Assembly (NCBI GenBank): GCA_001544595.2
Contig: FCOH02000011.1
Location: 165,858-229,857 of the forward strand
Direction of reading: 5' to 3'
From: Caballeronia peredens
GTDB lineage: Bacteria > Pseudomonadota > Gammaproteobacteria > Burkholderiales > Burkholderiaceae
DNA length: 64,000 nt
Both the position numbers and the translations under genes were made by a program. Positions within the stretch are counted from its first letter, which is position 1, and each line of letters opens with the position of its first letter. Under the pieces are notes generated by a model, which was given only the letters and a program-made list of their open reading frames with translations, did not search any database and was not told the origin of the DNA. Positions 24,072 through 34,234 of the stretch are shown in pieces.

Positions 24072-26015
24072 ATGAAAGCAAAGAACTGGATTGCGGCGCT
24101 CGTCGGACTCGCCGCGCTCGCGATTTTTCCGGTGGTATCGGGCAATCCGTACTACATCCATCTCGTCGAAACCATCATGATCTACGCGATCCTGCTGTTC
24201 GGGCTCGATATCGTGGTGGGCTACACGGGGCAGGTCTCGCTCGGTCACGCCGGCCTGTTCGGCGTGGGCGCATACACGGCGGGCGTGCTCTTCGCGAAGC
24301 TCGGCATGCCCTTCTATGTGACCGCGCCGCTCGCGATTCTCGTCACGGCGGCTTTCGGTGCGATCCTCGCATTGCCTGCGTTGCGCGTGTCCGGTCCGTA
24401 TCTCGCGATGGTGACGCTCGCGTTCGGCACGATCATCCAGATTCTCATCAACGAGATGGATTTCCTGACGAACGGCCCGATGGGTCTCAAGATTCCCAAA
24501 CCGATGTTCGCGGGCCACAGGCTCGATGAAGTGCAGTATTACTGGCTCGTCGCGGCATTGCTGGTCGTGTCGCTGATCGTCGTGCATCGCGTGCTCAAGT
24601 CGCATCTCGGACGCGCATTCGAAGCACTGCGCGACAGCCCGATCGCGTCGGACTGCATGGGTGTGTCGGTGTATCGCTACAAGGTGTATGCGTTCGTCAT
24701 CAGCGCGGGTTTTGCGGGGCTGGCGGGCTGCCTCTATTCGTACTCGGAGCAGTACATCTCGCCGAACACATATAACTTCGAGCTGACCATTCTGTTCCTG
24801 CTCGCGATCATCATGGGCGGGCGCAAGACACGCACCGGCGCGATCATCGGCTCGACGGTCATCGTGCTGTTGCCGAAACTGCTCGACGACATCTCCAACT
24901 TTCGCGTGGTCGCAACGGCGCTGGCGGTGATCGTCGTCGCGGGCGCGGCGCTCGCGCTCGTGCGCAAGACCACGACGCCGCAGCGCGTGGCGGTGCCGAT
25001 CGTCGGCACGGCGGGGCTCGCTGCGTTCTCGTTCTGGATCGAGGCACTGACCGACTGGCGTCTGACGATCTTCGGTCTGATGATCCTGCTCGTCGTGTAT
25101 TACCTGCAGGACGGCATCGTCGGCTTCGTGCGGAAGACGTTCAATCTCGGGCGGGTGCGCGTGACGAAGGTCGATACCGCGGAACTCGCGAGTCAGACGC
25201 GTCAGGACGATGCCGTTGCGGCGGTCGAAACGCAAGGCGCGGACACGATCCTCGATGTGCGCAGCGTGCTCATGCAGTTCAGCGGGCTCAAGGCATTGAA
25301 CGACGTGAACATGACCGTCAGGCGCGGCACGATTCACGGCCTGATCGGTCCGAACGGTTCGGGCAAGAGCACGATGATGAACGTGCTGACGGGCATCTAT
25401 GTGCCGACCGCGGGCGCGATCGAATATCAGGGTCAATCGCTGGCGGGGCGCACGTCGTCGAAGATCGCGCTGTCGGGCATCGCGCGGACGTTTCAGAACG
25501 TACAGCTGTTCGGCGAGATGACGGCGCTGGAGAACGTGCTCGTCGGCTTGCATCACACGTTCAGGTCGAACCTTGCGGATGTCGGGTTGATGAGCGGACG
25601 TTATCGTCGCGAAGAGCGTGGGGCGCGCGAGCGGGCGTTCAACATGTTGCGCTTCGTCGGACTCGAAAATGCCGCGGGCGAGGAAGCACGCAATCTGCCC
25701 TACGGCAAGCAGCGTTTGCTCGAAATTGCACGGGCGTTGGCGCTCGATCCGCAATTGCTGTTGCTCGATGAACCTGCGGCCGGTCTGACGGCACCCGATA
25801 TTCGCGAACTCGTGGCGATCATTCGCAAGGTGCGCAATCACGGCATCACGGTGGTGTTGATCGAGCATCACATGGATGTGGTGATGAGCGTGTGCGATAC
25901 GGTTTCGGTGCTGGATTTCGGGCAGAAGATCGCGGAAGGGAAACCTGCGGAGATTCAGGCGAACGAGAAAGTCATCGAGGCTTATCTGGGTGGGCAGCCT
26001 GCTGAGGCTGCTTGA
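24072..26015 (+). CDS. Fused LivM permease and LivG ATPase
   Basis: 647 residues, about twice the length of a LivM. Residues 1-345 are the LivM permease (GLDIVVGYTGQVSLGHAGLF, RAFEALRDSPIASDCMGVSV). A linker of about 50 residues with an extra hydrophobic segment follows, and residues about 395-640 form a LivG-type ATPase. The ATPase carries Walker A GPNGSGKST, signature-region NLPYGKQRLLE and Walker B LLLLDEPAAGL. No stop or frameshift lies between the parts, so the fusion is real. Such fusions occur in several beta-proteobacteria. The second ATPase, LivF, is separated from it by a 602-bp repeat element. Confidence 0.92.
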   Translation: MKAKNWIAALVGLAALAIFPVVSGNPYYIHLVETIMIYAILLFGLDIVVGYTGQVSLGHAGLFGVGAYTAGVLFAKLGMPFYVTAPLAILVTAAFGAILALPALRVSGPYLAMVTLAFGTIIQILINEMDFLTNGPMGLKIPKPMFAGHRLDEVQYYWLVAALLVVSLIVVHRVLKSHLGRAFEALRDSPIASDCMGVSVYRYKVYAFVISAGFAGLAGCLYSYSEQYISPNTYNFELTILFLLAIIMGGRKTRTGAIIGSTVIVLLPKLLDDISNFRVVATALAVIVVAGAALALVRKTTTPQRVAVPIVGTAGLAAFSFWIEALTDWRLTIFGLMILLVVYYLQDGIVGFVRKTFNLGRVRVTKVDTAELASQTRQDDAVAAVETQGADTILDVRSVLMQFSGLKALNDVNMTVRRGTIHGLIGPNGSGKSTMMNVLTGIYVPTAGAIEYQGQSLAGRTSSKIALSGIARTFQNVQLFGEMTALENVLVGLHHTFRSNLADVGLMSGRYRREERGARERAFNMLRFVGLENAAGEEARNLPYGKQRLLEIARALALDPQLLLLDEPAAGLTAPDIRELVAIIRKVRNHGITVVLIEHHMDVVMSVCDTVSVLDFGQKIAEGKPAEIQANEKVIEAYLGGQPAEAA

Positions 26016-26038
26016 TGTTTTTTTATGAAACTTGCGTT

Positions 26039-26640
26039 CGCGTCGGTCTATTGGCGTTGCCCCTGTGCGGGGCGGCACCTACTTTCTTTGCTGCTGCAAA
26101 GAAAGTAGGCAAAGAAAGCAGCTCCTCCCATCCAAAGTACTTCACGCCGGCCGCGGCACAGGCGAATTGCCTATGGCACGGCAGTAGCAAGTACCCTCAA
26201 AGGTCTAAGCGGGCTTGGATCGGACACGGACTGACTAGCTAGAACATTGAGGGCGCGGGTTCAGCACCAAAGAGTTCCGGCACAGCGCTATGCGCTGCCG
26301 CCGGGTCTGCAAGGGAAACCAGTGTGCCGCATGGGCGGCGAGATGGAAGCATTAGTAAAGAAGCATGCGCGGACCCGATTGACCGGTCGGCCGCGAAGCG
26401 GGCCGGAGCTATTTTGTGCTGTGCCAATCCGCAGAACGGCGCGATGTCACGGCGGTCGCGAGCCAAGCCCCGTTGACTTATGAGCGCACTTGCTATTGCC
26501 GGGCCACGGGCTCTTCGCCTGTGCCGCGGCCGGTGTGAAGTGCTTTGGATGGGACAAGCTGTTTCTTTGGTTACTTTCTTTGCAGCAGCAAAGAAAGTGA
26601 CTGCCGCCCCGCACAGGGGCAGAGCGAATAGACCGACGCG
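26039..26640. repeat. 602-bp element with long imperfect terminal inverted repeats
   Basis: The left arm (26039-26218) and the right arm (26463-26640, reversed) share CGCGTCGGTCTATT, GCCCCTGTGCGGGGCGGCA, CATCCAAAG-ACTTCAC, CCGGCCGCGGCACAGGCGAA and GGGCTTGG, at roughly 80-85 percent identity by eye. Each arm also holds its own hairpin. On the left CCTACTTTCTTTGC (26078-26091) and GCAAAGAAAGTAGG (26096-26109) pair perfectly, and on the right the ACTTTCTTTGC stem is at 26573-26598. The interior of about 240 bases has no credible gene and no transposase. It splits livF from the rest of the transporter operon. I recall similar hairpins as dispersed repeats in related genomes, but could not check. 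Confidence 0.8.
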
Positions 26641-26692
26641 AAGTCAGGATTTCACAGCAACCGAAGCAGCAGCAGATGACGAGACCAACGAC

Positions 26693-27427
26693 ATGCTGAC
26701 GATCAAAAACCTCCACGCCGGTTATGGCAAAGTCAAAGTCCTCCACGGCATCTCGCTAGACGTGCCGAAGGCGAAGGTCGTGACGCTGATCGGCTCAAAC
26801 GGCGCGGGCAAGACCACGACCATGCGCGCGATATCCGGCATGATCAAGGCGACCGACGGTGAAATCACGATGGGCGTCGGCAGCAATGCAAAGCGCATCG
26901 ACGCGCTCGACTCGCACAAGATCGCGCGCCTGGGCCTTGCGCATTCGCCCGAGGGACGCCGCGTCTTCGCGACGATGTCCGTCACCGATAATCTGCTGCT
27001 CGGCGCGTTTCCGCGCCTCACGTGGTCTCGCCCAAAAGGCGACGTCAACGCCGATCTCGAACGCGCGATCGAACTGTTTCCGCGCCTCAAGGAGCGCCGC
27101 AACCAGCTCGCGGGCACGCTCTCCGGCGGGGAACAGCAAATGCTCGCGATGGCGCGCGCCATCATGCTCAATCCGGATCTCGTGCTGCTCGACGAACCGT
27201 CGATGGGCCTCGCGCCCATTCTTGTCGAGGAAGTGTTCCGCATCATCGAACGCCTGAAAGCCGACGGCGTGACGATGCTGCTGGTCGAGCAATTCGCGGC
27301 GGCCGCGCTCAACGTCGCCGATTACGGCTATGTGCTCGAAAACGGCCGCGTCGCGACGCACGGCCCGGCCGAGCAACTGCGCAACGATCCCTCGGTAAAA
27401 GCGGCCTATCTGGGCGCGAGTCACTGA
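26693..27427 (+). CDS. livF: Branched-chain amino acid type ABC ATPase (LivF-like)
   Basis: 244 residues. Walker A GSNGAGKTTT, the LivF-specific AHSPEGRRVFATMSVTDNL, signature LSGGEQQML and Walker B LVLLDEPSMGLAP are all present. It is the second ATPase of the transporter, partner of the LivG half of the fused protein. The ATG at 26693 begins the conserved domain (LTIKNLHAGYGKVKVLHGIS). The gene starts 52 bases beyond the inverted-repeat element, so its transcription may depend on reading through the element or on a promoter within it. Only a weak RBS precedes the start. Confidence 0.93.
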   Translation: MLTIKNLHAGYGKVKVLHGISLDVPKAKVVTLIGSNGAGKTTTMRAISGMIKATDGEITMGVGSNAKRIDALDSHKIARLGLAHSPEGRRVFATMSVTDNLLLGAFPRLTWSRPKGDVNADLERAIELFPRLKERRNQLAGTLSGGEQQMLAMARAIMLNPDLVLLDEPSMGLAPILVEEVFRIIERLKADGVTMLLVEQFAAAALNVADYGYVLENGRVATHGPAEQLRNDPSVKAAYLGASH

Positions 27428-27539
27428 AGCATTCGCACATGCCGCACTGCGCAAAACACGCCTAAGTCCGAAAGCCGCACTATCATGGTTACGGCGCGCG
27501 CAAACCCGCGCGTCCCTGACATCCTCGCAAGGAGCAGCC

Positions 27540-28376
27540 ATGATCAGCGGCAAGACCACTCTCATCGCCCATCTCGGCTACCCGACCGAAGCCTTCAAGG
27601 CGCCGATGATCTATAACCCGTGGTTCGACAAACAGGGCATCGACGCAGTCGTCGTGCCGATGGGCGTCAAACCCGATGATTACGTCGCCTTCCTGCCGCA
27701 TCTGTTCAAGCTCACGAACATTCGCGGCGCGCTCGTCACGATGCCGCACAAGATCACCACCGTCGGCCTGATGGACGAAGTCAGCCCGACCGCGCGCATC
27801 GCCGGAGCCTGCAACGCGATCCTGAAACGACCGGACGGCACGCTCGTCGGCGACCAGTTCGACGGTGCGGGCTTCGTGCGCGGCGTCGAGCGCAAGGGCC
27901 GCAAGCTCGCGGGCGCGCGCGTGCTCGTGCTGGGCAGCGGCGGCGTCGGCTCGCCGATTGCGGCCTCGCTGGCGGCAGCGGGCGTGGCTGAGCTCGCGGT
28001 CTTCGACACCAATACGGCTTCCGTCGAAGGGCTCGCATCGCGCCTGCGCGAGCACTATCCGCAGCTCGTCGTCAGGACCGATACGAAAGACCCCGCCGGC
28101 TTCGACGTGATCGTGAACGCGACGCCGCTCGGCATGAAAGAGACCGATCCGCTGCCGTTCGATATCGATCGCATCGCGCCGGAAACGTTCGTCGGCGAAG
28201 TGGTGATGAAGTCGGAGTTCACGCCGCTCCTGCGCGCGGCAAAGGATAAAGGCTGCGCGGTGCAGGTCGGCACCGACATGCTGTTCGAAATGATCCCGGC
28301 GTATCTGGAGTTTTTCGGCTATGGCACGGCCACGGCCGACGATCTGCGCGCGGTCGCGCAGATCAAATACGCCTGA
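27540..28376 (+). CDS. Shikimate/quinate dehydrogenase-like protein
   Basis: 278 residues with the AroE two-domain layout. The N-terminal catalytic part contains TMPHKIT (the catalytic Lys) and GDQFDGAGF (Asp). The C-terminal Rossmann part has VLVLGSGGVGSPIAASLAAA and VNATPLGM. The canonical shikimate-binding Ser-x-Ser near the N-terminus (N-P-I-x-H-S-x-S-P) is replaced by GYPTEAFKAP, so this is a paralogue outside the housekeeping AroE group. A related 3-keto or amino-substituted substrate is possible. It has AAGGAG before the ATG and stands alone between livF and kup. Confidence 0.82.
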   Translation: MISGKTTLIAHLGYPTEAFKAPMIYNPWFDKQGIDAVVVPMGVKPDDYVAFLPHLFKLTNIRGALVTMPHKITTVGLMDEVSPTARIAGACNAILKRPDGTLVGDQFDGAGFVRGVERKGRKLAGARVLVLGSGGVGSPIAASLAAAGVAELAVFDTNTASVEGLASRLREHYPQLVVRTDTKDPAGFDVIVNATPLGMKETDPLPFDIDRIAPETFVGEVVMKSEFTPLLRAAKDKGCAVQVGTDMLFEMIPAYLEFFGYGTATADDLRAVAQIKYA

Positions 28377-28500
28377 CGACGCTTACACGGGCATAACCGC
28401 GAATCGGTTTCTATACTTCTAGCGAAGCAACGCAGACGCTCATCCTCTGACAAATCGGCCGTCCGTCCACGCGGCGGCCCGGAAAACGCAGGGAGGAATC

Positions 28501-30426
28501 ATGGGACCGACTGCACCCGGCTTGCCGGCCGACAACCAGCACGCGCCCGAGCCGCACAAGCACCCGGCATTGTTCGGGCTGTCGCTGGCCGCGCTCGGCG
28601 TCGTCTATGGCGATATCGGCACGAGCCCGCTCTACACGCTCAAGACCGTGTTCGATCCGGCGGGCGGCCTCGCCCTGGAGCCTGCGAACGTCATCGGCAT
28701 CGTGTCGCTGATTTTCTGGTCGCTGACGGTGATCGTCTCGCTCAAATACGTGACGCTGATCCTGCGCGCCAACAATCACGGCGAAGGCGGCATCATGGCG
28801 TTGCTCGCGCTGGCGGCATCTTCGGTCGAGTCGAAGAAGCGGCTCAAGCACGTGTTGCTGCTGATCGGCGTGATGGGCGCGGCGCTCTTCTACGGTGACG
28901 GCGTCATCACGCCCGCGATCTCCGTGCTGAGCGCGGTCGAAGGGCTCGAAGTGGCCGCGCCGGGCCTGCAGCCGTATGTCGTGCCGATCACGCTCGTCGC
29001 GCTGGTCGCGCTGTTTCTGATGCAAAAGCACGGCACCTCCGGCATCGGCGCGGTCTTCGGGCCGGTGATGGTGCTGTGGTTCATCGTGCTGGCTGTGTCG
29101 GGTCTCATGAACATCGCGGACGCGCCGCGCATCCTCGGAGCGCTCGATCCGCTTAAAGGGCTCGCATTCTGCGTGCATCATCGCTGGCTTGCGTTCGTGG
29201 CGCTCGGGGCGGTCGTGCTGTCGCTGACGGGCGCCGAAGCGCTCTATGCCGACATGGGCCACTTCGGCTCGCGGCCGATCCGCCTCACGTGGTTCGCGAT
29301 CGTGTTTCCCGCGCTCGCGCTCAACTATCTCGGTCAGGGCGCGTTGCTGATCGCCGATCCGGGCGCGTTGCAGAATCCGTTCTACCGGCTCTTTCCGTCG
29401 TGGATGCTTTACCCGATGGTCGTGCTCTCGACCATCGCCACGGTCATCGCGTCGCAAGCCGTGATCTCGGGCACCTATTCGATGACCAAGCAGGCGATGC
29501 AACTCGGCTTCCTGCCGCGCATGAGCGTCGTGTACACGTCCGCGAAGGAGATCGGGCAGATCTACGTGCCGGGCATCAACTGGACGCTGTTGCTCGCGGT
29601 CGTCGCTGCCGTGCTGGGCTTCGGCTCATCGACGGCGCTCGGATCCGCCTACGGCATCGCCGTGACGGGCACGATGCTCATCACCACGGTGCTGACCTTC
29701 TTCGTGATCCGCTATGCATGGCATTACAACTGGACGCTGTGCGTCTTCGCAACGTTGTTCTTCTTCGTGATCGACGCGATGTTCTTTTCCGCGAACTGCC
29801 TGAAGATTGCGGAAGGCGGCTGGTTTCCGGTGGCGATCGGCCTCGTAATGTTCACCGTCATGGCGACTTGGGGGCGCGGCGCGCAGATGATGGTTCAGGA
29901 AGCGCGGCTGCGCGCGGGCACGATGCCGCTCAAGCCGTTCCTCGCGAATCTGCTCGCGCGTGCGCCCGCGCGCGTGGAGGGCACGGCGATCTTCATGTCG
30001 AACGATCCGACCGGCGTGCCGCATTCGTTGCTGAACAACCTCATGCACAACCGCGTGCTGCACGAACACACGGTGTTCCTGACGGTCGCGAACGCGCCGG
30101 TGCCGTGGGTGCCGGAAGCGCGCCGCGTGTTGCTCGAGACGCTCGGCGACGGATGCTTTCAGGTGACCGTGAACTACGGCTTCAAGGACGAGGTCGATTT
30201 GCCCGCCGCGTTGGAGACATGCCGGGGATCGGGACTCAAGTTCGACCGCGCGACGATTTCGTATTTCCTGTCGCGCGCCACCGTCGTGCCGACGCCGGGC
30301 ACTGGCATGGCGCTATGGCGTGAACGGCTCTTCGCCGTCATGCTGCACAATGTGGGGAACGTCGCGGCTTATCTGCGCCTGCCGGCTGATCGCGTCATCG
30401 AACTGGGGGCACGGGTCGAGATATGA
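28501..30426 (+). CDS. kup: Low-affinity potassium uptake protein Kup
   Basis: 641 residues. The KUP/HAK signature GVVYGDIGTSPLYTLK is at residues about 35-50, and GEGGIMALLAL and FYGDGVITPAISVLSAVEGL follow. About twelve membrane helices end near residue 470, and then a cytoplasmic C-terminal domain follows. It is a proton-coupled potassium importer of the inner membrane. RBS GGGAGG precedes the ATG by 6 bases. It stands alone, with 124 bases before it and 137 after. Confidence 0.96.
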   Translation: MGPTAPGLPADNQHAPEPHKHPALFGLSLAALGVVYGDIGTSPLYTLKTVFDPAGGLALEPANVIGIVSLIFWSLTVIVSLKYVTLILRANNHGEGGIMALLALAASSVESKKRLKHVLLLIGVMGAALFYGDGVITPAISVLSAVEGLEVAAPGLQPYVVPITLVALVALFLMQKHGTSGIGAVFGPVMVLWFIVLAVSGLMNIADAPRILGALDPLKGLAFCVHHRWLAFVALGAVVLSLTGAEALYADMGHFGSRPIRLTWFAIVFPALALNYLGQGALLIADPGALQNPFYRLFPSWMLYPMVVLSTIATVIASQAVISGTYSMTKQAMQLGFLPRMSVVYTSAKEIGQIYVPGINWTLLLAVVAAVLGFGSSTALGSAYGIAVTGTMLITTVLTFFVIRYAWHYNWTLCVFATLFFFVIDAMFFSANCLKIAEGGWFPVAIGLVMFTVMATWGRGAQMMVQEARLRAGTMPLKPFLANLLARAPARVEGTAIFMSNDPTGVPHSLLNNLMHNRVLHEHTVFLTVANAPVPWVPEARRVLLETLGDGCFQVTVNYGFKDEVDLPAALETCRGSGLKFDRATISYFLSRATVVPTPGTGMALWRERLFAVMLHNVGNVAAYLRLPADRVIELGARVEI

Positions 30427-30563
30427 AGGCGCAAATGGGCTGATCCGCGTGCATTCGACGCAAGCAAGCGGCGACGGATCGAGCCAGACTCACGATAACA
30501 AATGCGCCATATGCGCTACAGACTGCGATATGCGCGCCACGTAAAAGCCAGACAGGAGCCGCC

Positions 30564-32576
30564 ATGACCGCCAGCAGCACGCCGACTCGCCATCCGTTTC
30601 CGTCGACCGCACGTCTCGTCGAGCGTGGCAAGATCGTGTCCGCGCGCGAGGCCGTGCGTCTGATCCGCTCGGGCGATACGCTCGCGACGAGCGGTTTCGT
30701 CGGCATCGGCTTCGCGGAGGAAGTGGCGCTTGCGCTCGAAGCGCGTTTTCTCGAAGGCGAAGCAGAAGACAACGAGCCGATCGGCGGACTGACGCTTGTC
30801 TACGCAGCCGGTCAGGGCGACGGCCGCGGCAAGGGTCTCAATCACCTCGCGCACGAAGGCCTGATCAAGCGCGTGATCGGCGGCCACTGGGGACTCGTGC
30901 CGGGCCTGCAGAAAATGGCGATCGAGAACCGCATCGAAGCGTACAACCTTCCGCAAGGGGTGATCTCGCAGTTATTTCGCGACATCGCCGCGCATCGGCC
31001 GGGTCAGCTTTCGACAGTCGGGCTCGGCACCTTCGTCGATCCGCGCAACGGCGGCGGCAAGCTCAACGCGCGCACGACCGAAGATCTCGTGCGGCTCATG
31101 CCGATCGACGGCACGGACTATCTGTACTACAAGACCTTTCCGATCGATGTCGCCATCGTGCGCGGCACGACCGCCGATCTCAACGGCAACGTCACCATGG
31201 AAAAAGAAGCGCTGACGCTCGAAGCGCTGTCCATCGCAATGGCCGCGCGCAATTCCGGCGGCATCGTGATCGCCCAGGTGGAACGCCTTGCCGAATCGAA
31301 TACGCTCAATTCGCGGCAGGTGAAGATTCCCGGCGTGATGGTCGATTGTGTCGTCGTCGCGCGACCCGACAATCACTGGCAGACCTTCGGCGAGCAATAT
31401 AGCGCGGCGTTTTCCAGCGAGTTGCGCGTGGCCGCGAGTTCGGTGCCGCCGATGTCTCTCACCGAGCGCAAGATCATCGCGCGGCGCGCCGCGTTCGAGC
31501 TGATGGCCAACAGCATCGTGAATCTCGGCATCGGCATGCCGGAAGGCATCGCGAGCGTCGCCAACGAAGAACAGGTGATCGATCTCTTCACGATGACGAC
31601 CGAGCCCGGCGTGATCGGCGGCATTCCGGCGGGCGGGCTCAACTTCGGCGCGGCGACCAACACGCAGGCGATCATCGATCAGCCGTATCAGTTCGATTTC
31701 TACGATGGCGGCGGCCTCGATATCGCGTTTCTCGGACTCGCGCAGGCGGACCGCGAAGGCAATCTCAACGTGAGCAAATTCGGCCCGAAGCTGGCCGGCG
31801 CGGGCGGTTTCATCAACATCAGCCAGGCGGCGAAGAAGGTCGTGTTCGTCGGCACGTTCAACGCGGGCAAGCTGGATGTGGCGATCGAGGAAGGCAAGCT
31901 CATGATTCGCCGCGAAGGCGACTGCCGCAAGTTCGTCGATGCGGTCGAGCATCGCACGTTCAGCGGGCCCTATGCGGCCGAACGCGGGCAGACGGTGCTC
32001 TACATCACCGAGCGCTGCGTATTCGAGCTCACGGAGAAAGGGCTCGTGCTGACGGAAGTCGCGCCGGGCATCGATATCGAGCGGGACATCATCGCGCAGA
32101 TGGGTTTCGTGCCGATCATGGACACGCCGCCGCGCCCGATGGACGAACGCATCTTCCGCGATGCGCCGATGGGCTTGCGCAATATCCTGTTGAGACTCGA
32201 TCTGTCGGAGCGTTTCAGTTACGACCCGGAAAAGAATCTCTTCTTCATCAACTTCGAAGGACACGAAGTGGCGAGCCTGAGCGACGTCGAAGCGATTCGG
32301 CGCGAAGTCGAAAAGCAACTGACGAAAGCGAAGGCGCGTCCGCATGCAATCGTGAATTACGACAATTTCTCGATTCGCCCCGACATGCTCGACGCCTATT
32401 CGGAAATGGTGACGAAGCTGGTCAACGGACTTTACGACCGCGTGACGCGTTATACGACGAGCAGCTTTTTACGCCTGAAACTGGGCGATGCATTGAAGCG
32501 CCGCGGTGTCGCGCCTTATATCTATGAAAGTCCGGAAGAGGCACGCGAACACGAATCCAAGCGCGCAGCGGAGTGA
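30564..32576 (+). CDS. Acyl-CoA:acetate/3-ketoacid CoA-transferase, fused subunits
   Basis: 670 residues. Both CoA-transferase halves are joined: the N-terminal half ([20 protein letters not shown], about 20-280) and the C-terminal half ([20 protein letters not shown], about 310-540). The catalytic Glu is Glu347 in [10 protein letters not shown]. This resembles YdiF-type enzymes, but with about 130 more residues at the C-terminus (from [20 protein letters not shown]). It moves CoA between short acyl groups and acetate. RBS CAGGAG precedes the ATG. It follows kup with no obvious functional link. Confidence 0.9.
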   Translation: MTASSTPTRHPFPSTARLVERGKIVSAREAVRLIRSGDTLATSGFVGIGFAEEVALALEARFLEGEAEDNEPIGGLTLVYAAGQGDGRGKGLNHLAHEGLIKRVIGGHWGLVPGLQKMAIENRIEAYNLPQGVISQLFRDIAAHRPGQLSTVGLGTFVDPRNGGGKLNARTTEDLVRLMPIDGTDYLYYKTFPIDVAIVRGTTADLNGNVTMEKEALTLEALSIAMAARNSGGIVIAQVERLAESNTLNSRQVKIPGVMVDCVVVARPDNHWQTFGEQYSAAFSSELRVAASSVPPMSLTERKIIARRAAFELMANSIVNLGIGMPEGIASVANEEQVIDLFTMTTEPGVIGGIPAGGLNFGAATNTQAIIDQPYQFDFYDGGGLDIAFLGLAQADREGNLNVSKFGPKLAGAGGFINISQAAKKVVFVGTFNAGKLDVAIEEGKLMIRREGDCRKFVDAVEHRTFSGPYAAERGQTVLYITERCVFELTEKGLVLTEVAPGIDIERDIIAQMGFVPIMDTPPRPMDERIFRDAPMGLRNILLRLDLSERFSYDPEKNLFFINFEGHEVASLSDVEAIRREVEKQLTKAKARPHAIVNYDNFSIRPDMLDAYSEMVTKLVNGLYDRVTRYTTSSFLRLKLGDALKRRGVAPYIYESPEEAREHESKRAAE

Positions 32577-33050
32577 ATGTATTGCGCTAGCACATGATGG
32601 CGAATACTTCGCCGTTAAAGCAATGCGTGGAAATCAACCGAAAAGCCCTTTGCCGGGCACCTCACGCGGCGGCCATTGCATAGCGCCTATCGGCCACGCA
32701 CGAGTGGCGCAATGCACAAAAATGGCCCCTCAAAAGCACGCCAAAAGTGCGCGAAAGCCCCATGAACAGGCGCTCTGCACGTTGCTTGCGCAGCGCACTC
32801 GCGGCGCTGCGGCAAAAATGCCCGCTTTCAGTTTTGTGGCTTTCCGCACATCGGTAGTTCGAGGCGCTGAAGAAAATGTTTTCACGCCGGAAAGCCGTTC
32901 GGCTTGCAAACGCTAAAACGACGCCGGTTCTTAATTCTGGACTACAGCCATCGCGCCTTAGGGCAGCGCGTCGACGCGTGCTGCATGTCGCGCGAGGACA
33001 GTCGTCGTGCGTATCGATTCACGCCTTCAAAATCGATTGACAGGCGCGGC
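32577..33050. other. Intergenic region without recognisable gene
   Basis: About 470 bases. The sequence has many short A-runs (CAAAAATGGC, CTCAAAAGC, CAAAAGTGCGC) and short open frames with no family resemblance. It probably holds the promoter of the cluster beginning at 33051, though no clear -35/-10 pair is seen. Confidence 0.4.
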
Positions 33051-34181
33051 ATGACGCACACGGGGGCCGAAATGAATGCGCTGGATCAGCTTGCGTGCGG
33101 TTCGAATCAGTGGGTGATGGCCAATGCGCTTTATTTCGATTCGCTCACGCATCGTTTCGTGCGCGGCGATCTGGAAATAGACGGCGAACGCATCGAACGC
33201 ATTCTCGCGCCGCATGCATCGGATCGTAACGACCGGATGGATGCGAGCGAACTCGTATGCGTGCCCGGACTTATCGATGCGGACGCGGCCGTTGCAAAGG
33301 GCGAATGGCGCGCACGCTCGGCCGATCTCATCAGGCACGGCGTGACCACCGCAGGCTCGTTTCAGCGCGGCTTGGCCGAAGGCAACGCGCTCGGCGAATG
33401 CGGCGGGGTGCGCAAGCTGATCTACGTCGAACTCGACGAGACTTTCGAAACCGGCAGCGCCGCGCATTCGCTCGAATTGTTCGAGTCGGCGAATCCTCGC
33501 TGCACGTTGCTGCCCGCCGTTGTGCCCGCGCAAATCTGGTCCGCATCGTCGCTGCTCGCCATCGCGTCGGAGGCACAACGCCTGCGCAAGCGCCTGTGCG
33601 TGAAGCTCTGCCCGACGCACGACGACGAGCGCGAATATCTGCAAACACGCTTCTTCACCGAGATCGGACTGCTGTCTTATCTGTCGATATTGAGCGGCGA
33701 CACAACCCTGTTCGGTCCCGCCGACGTGTCGCGCACGGATGCGGCGTTCATCGCGGAGACGGACGTGAACCTCGTGTGCGGGCAGTCGCTCGTGCGCGCG
33801 TCGCTGGTCGAGCATCGGCTGTGGGCACACTGGCTCAACGGCCGCGCGCTCGCGTATTCGTTCGACGCCGGTGCATCGCACACGCTTGCCCAGGGCGCCG
33901 CCGAAATGGGTGCGTGCACGTCTCAGGCATGCGACGCATGGATCGATTCCCTTACGCACGGTGCAGCCCGCGCGTTGGGTCTGCGTGATCTGGGCTCGCT
34001 GGCATCGGGCATGCGCGCGGACCTGTGCCTCTACGACAGGCCCGCTGCATGGCGCGGCGGCGAGGGCAGCGCGGCATTCGCGGACCTGCTCGCGACGACG
34101 AAGCCGCGTCACGTGTATATCGATGGCATCGCGGAAGTGGTGAACGGCGTGCTGGCGGGAGAGCTTGCTGTCGCCGGATAG
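33051..34181 (+). CDS. Amidohydrolase-like protein lacking the metal ligands
   Basis: 376 residues from ATG 33051 (ATG 33072 also possible). The general course is that of a composite-domain amidohydrolase such as formiminoglutamate deiminase. It has an N-terminal beta sandwich (RFVRGDLEIDGERIERILAP), VCVPGLIDADA where catalytic members have PGLI-N-x-H-x-H, LIRHGVTTAGSF, and a C-terminal return to the sandwich (LGSLASGMRADLCLYD). The His-x-His is Asp-Ala-Asp, the later His is lost in TTLFGPADVS, and the final metal Asp is missing in FDAGASHTL. So it is probably not a metal hydrolase and may be a binding or structural pseudoenzyme. It precedes an SGNH hydrolase and a carbamoyltransferase on the same strand. 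Confidence 0.7.
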   Translation: MTHTGAEMNALDQLACGSNQWVMANALYFDSLTHRFVRGDLEIDGERIERILAPHASDRNDRMDASELVCVPGLIDADAAVAKGEWRARSADLIRHGVTTAGSFQRGLAEGNALGECGGVRKLIYVELDETFETGSAAHSLELFESANPRCTLLPAVVPAQIWSASSLLAIASEAQRLRKRLCVKLCPTHDDEREYLQTRFFTEIGLLSYLSILSGDTTLFGPADVSRTDAAFIAETDVNLVCGQSLVRASLVEHRLWAHWLNGRALAYSFDAGASHTLAQGAAEMGACTSQACDAWIDSLTHGAARALGLRDLGSLASGMRADLCLYDRPAAWRGGEGSAAFADLLATTKPRHVYIDGIAEVVNGVLAGELAVAG

Positions 34182-34234
34182 TTGCATGGCCAATCAATAA
34201 CGGATAACGCCCTCAGGGCGGACTGGAGAGATCG

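Noticed and set aside
24048..26078. 676-codon minus-strand open frame under the LivM-LivG gene
   Set aside because: Antisense shadow with low-complexity His/Arg/Asp composition.
26247..26483. Open frame inside the inverted-repeat element
   Set aside because: Low similarity to any protein, no RBS, and it covers the repeat arm; no transposase motif.
26039..26640. Insertion sequence or prophage remnant
   Set aside because: No transposase or integrase motif and no target-site duplication that I could define; reported as a repeat instead.
32506..32916. 136-codon plus-strand open frame after the CoA-transferase gene
   Set aside because: It overlaps the end of the CoA-transferase, has no RBS and no family resemblance.
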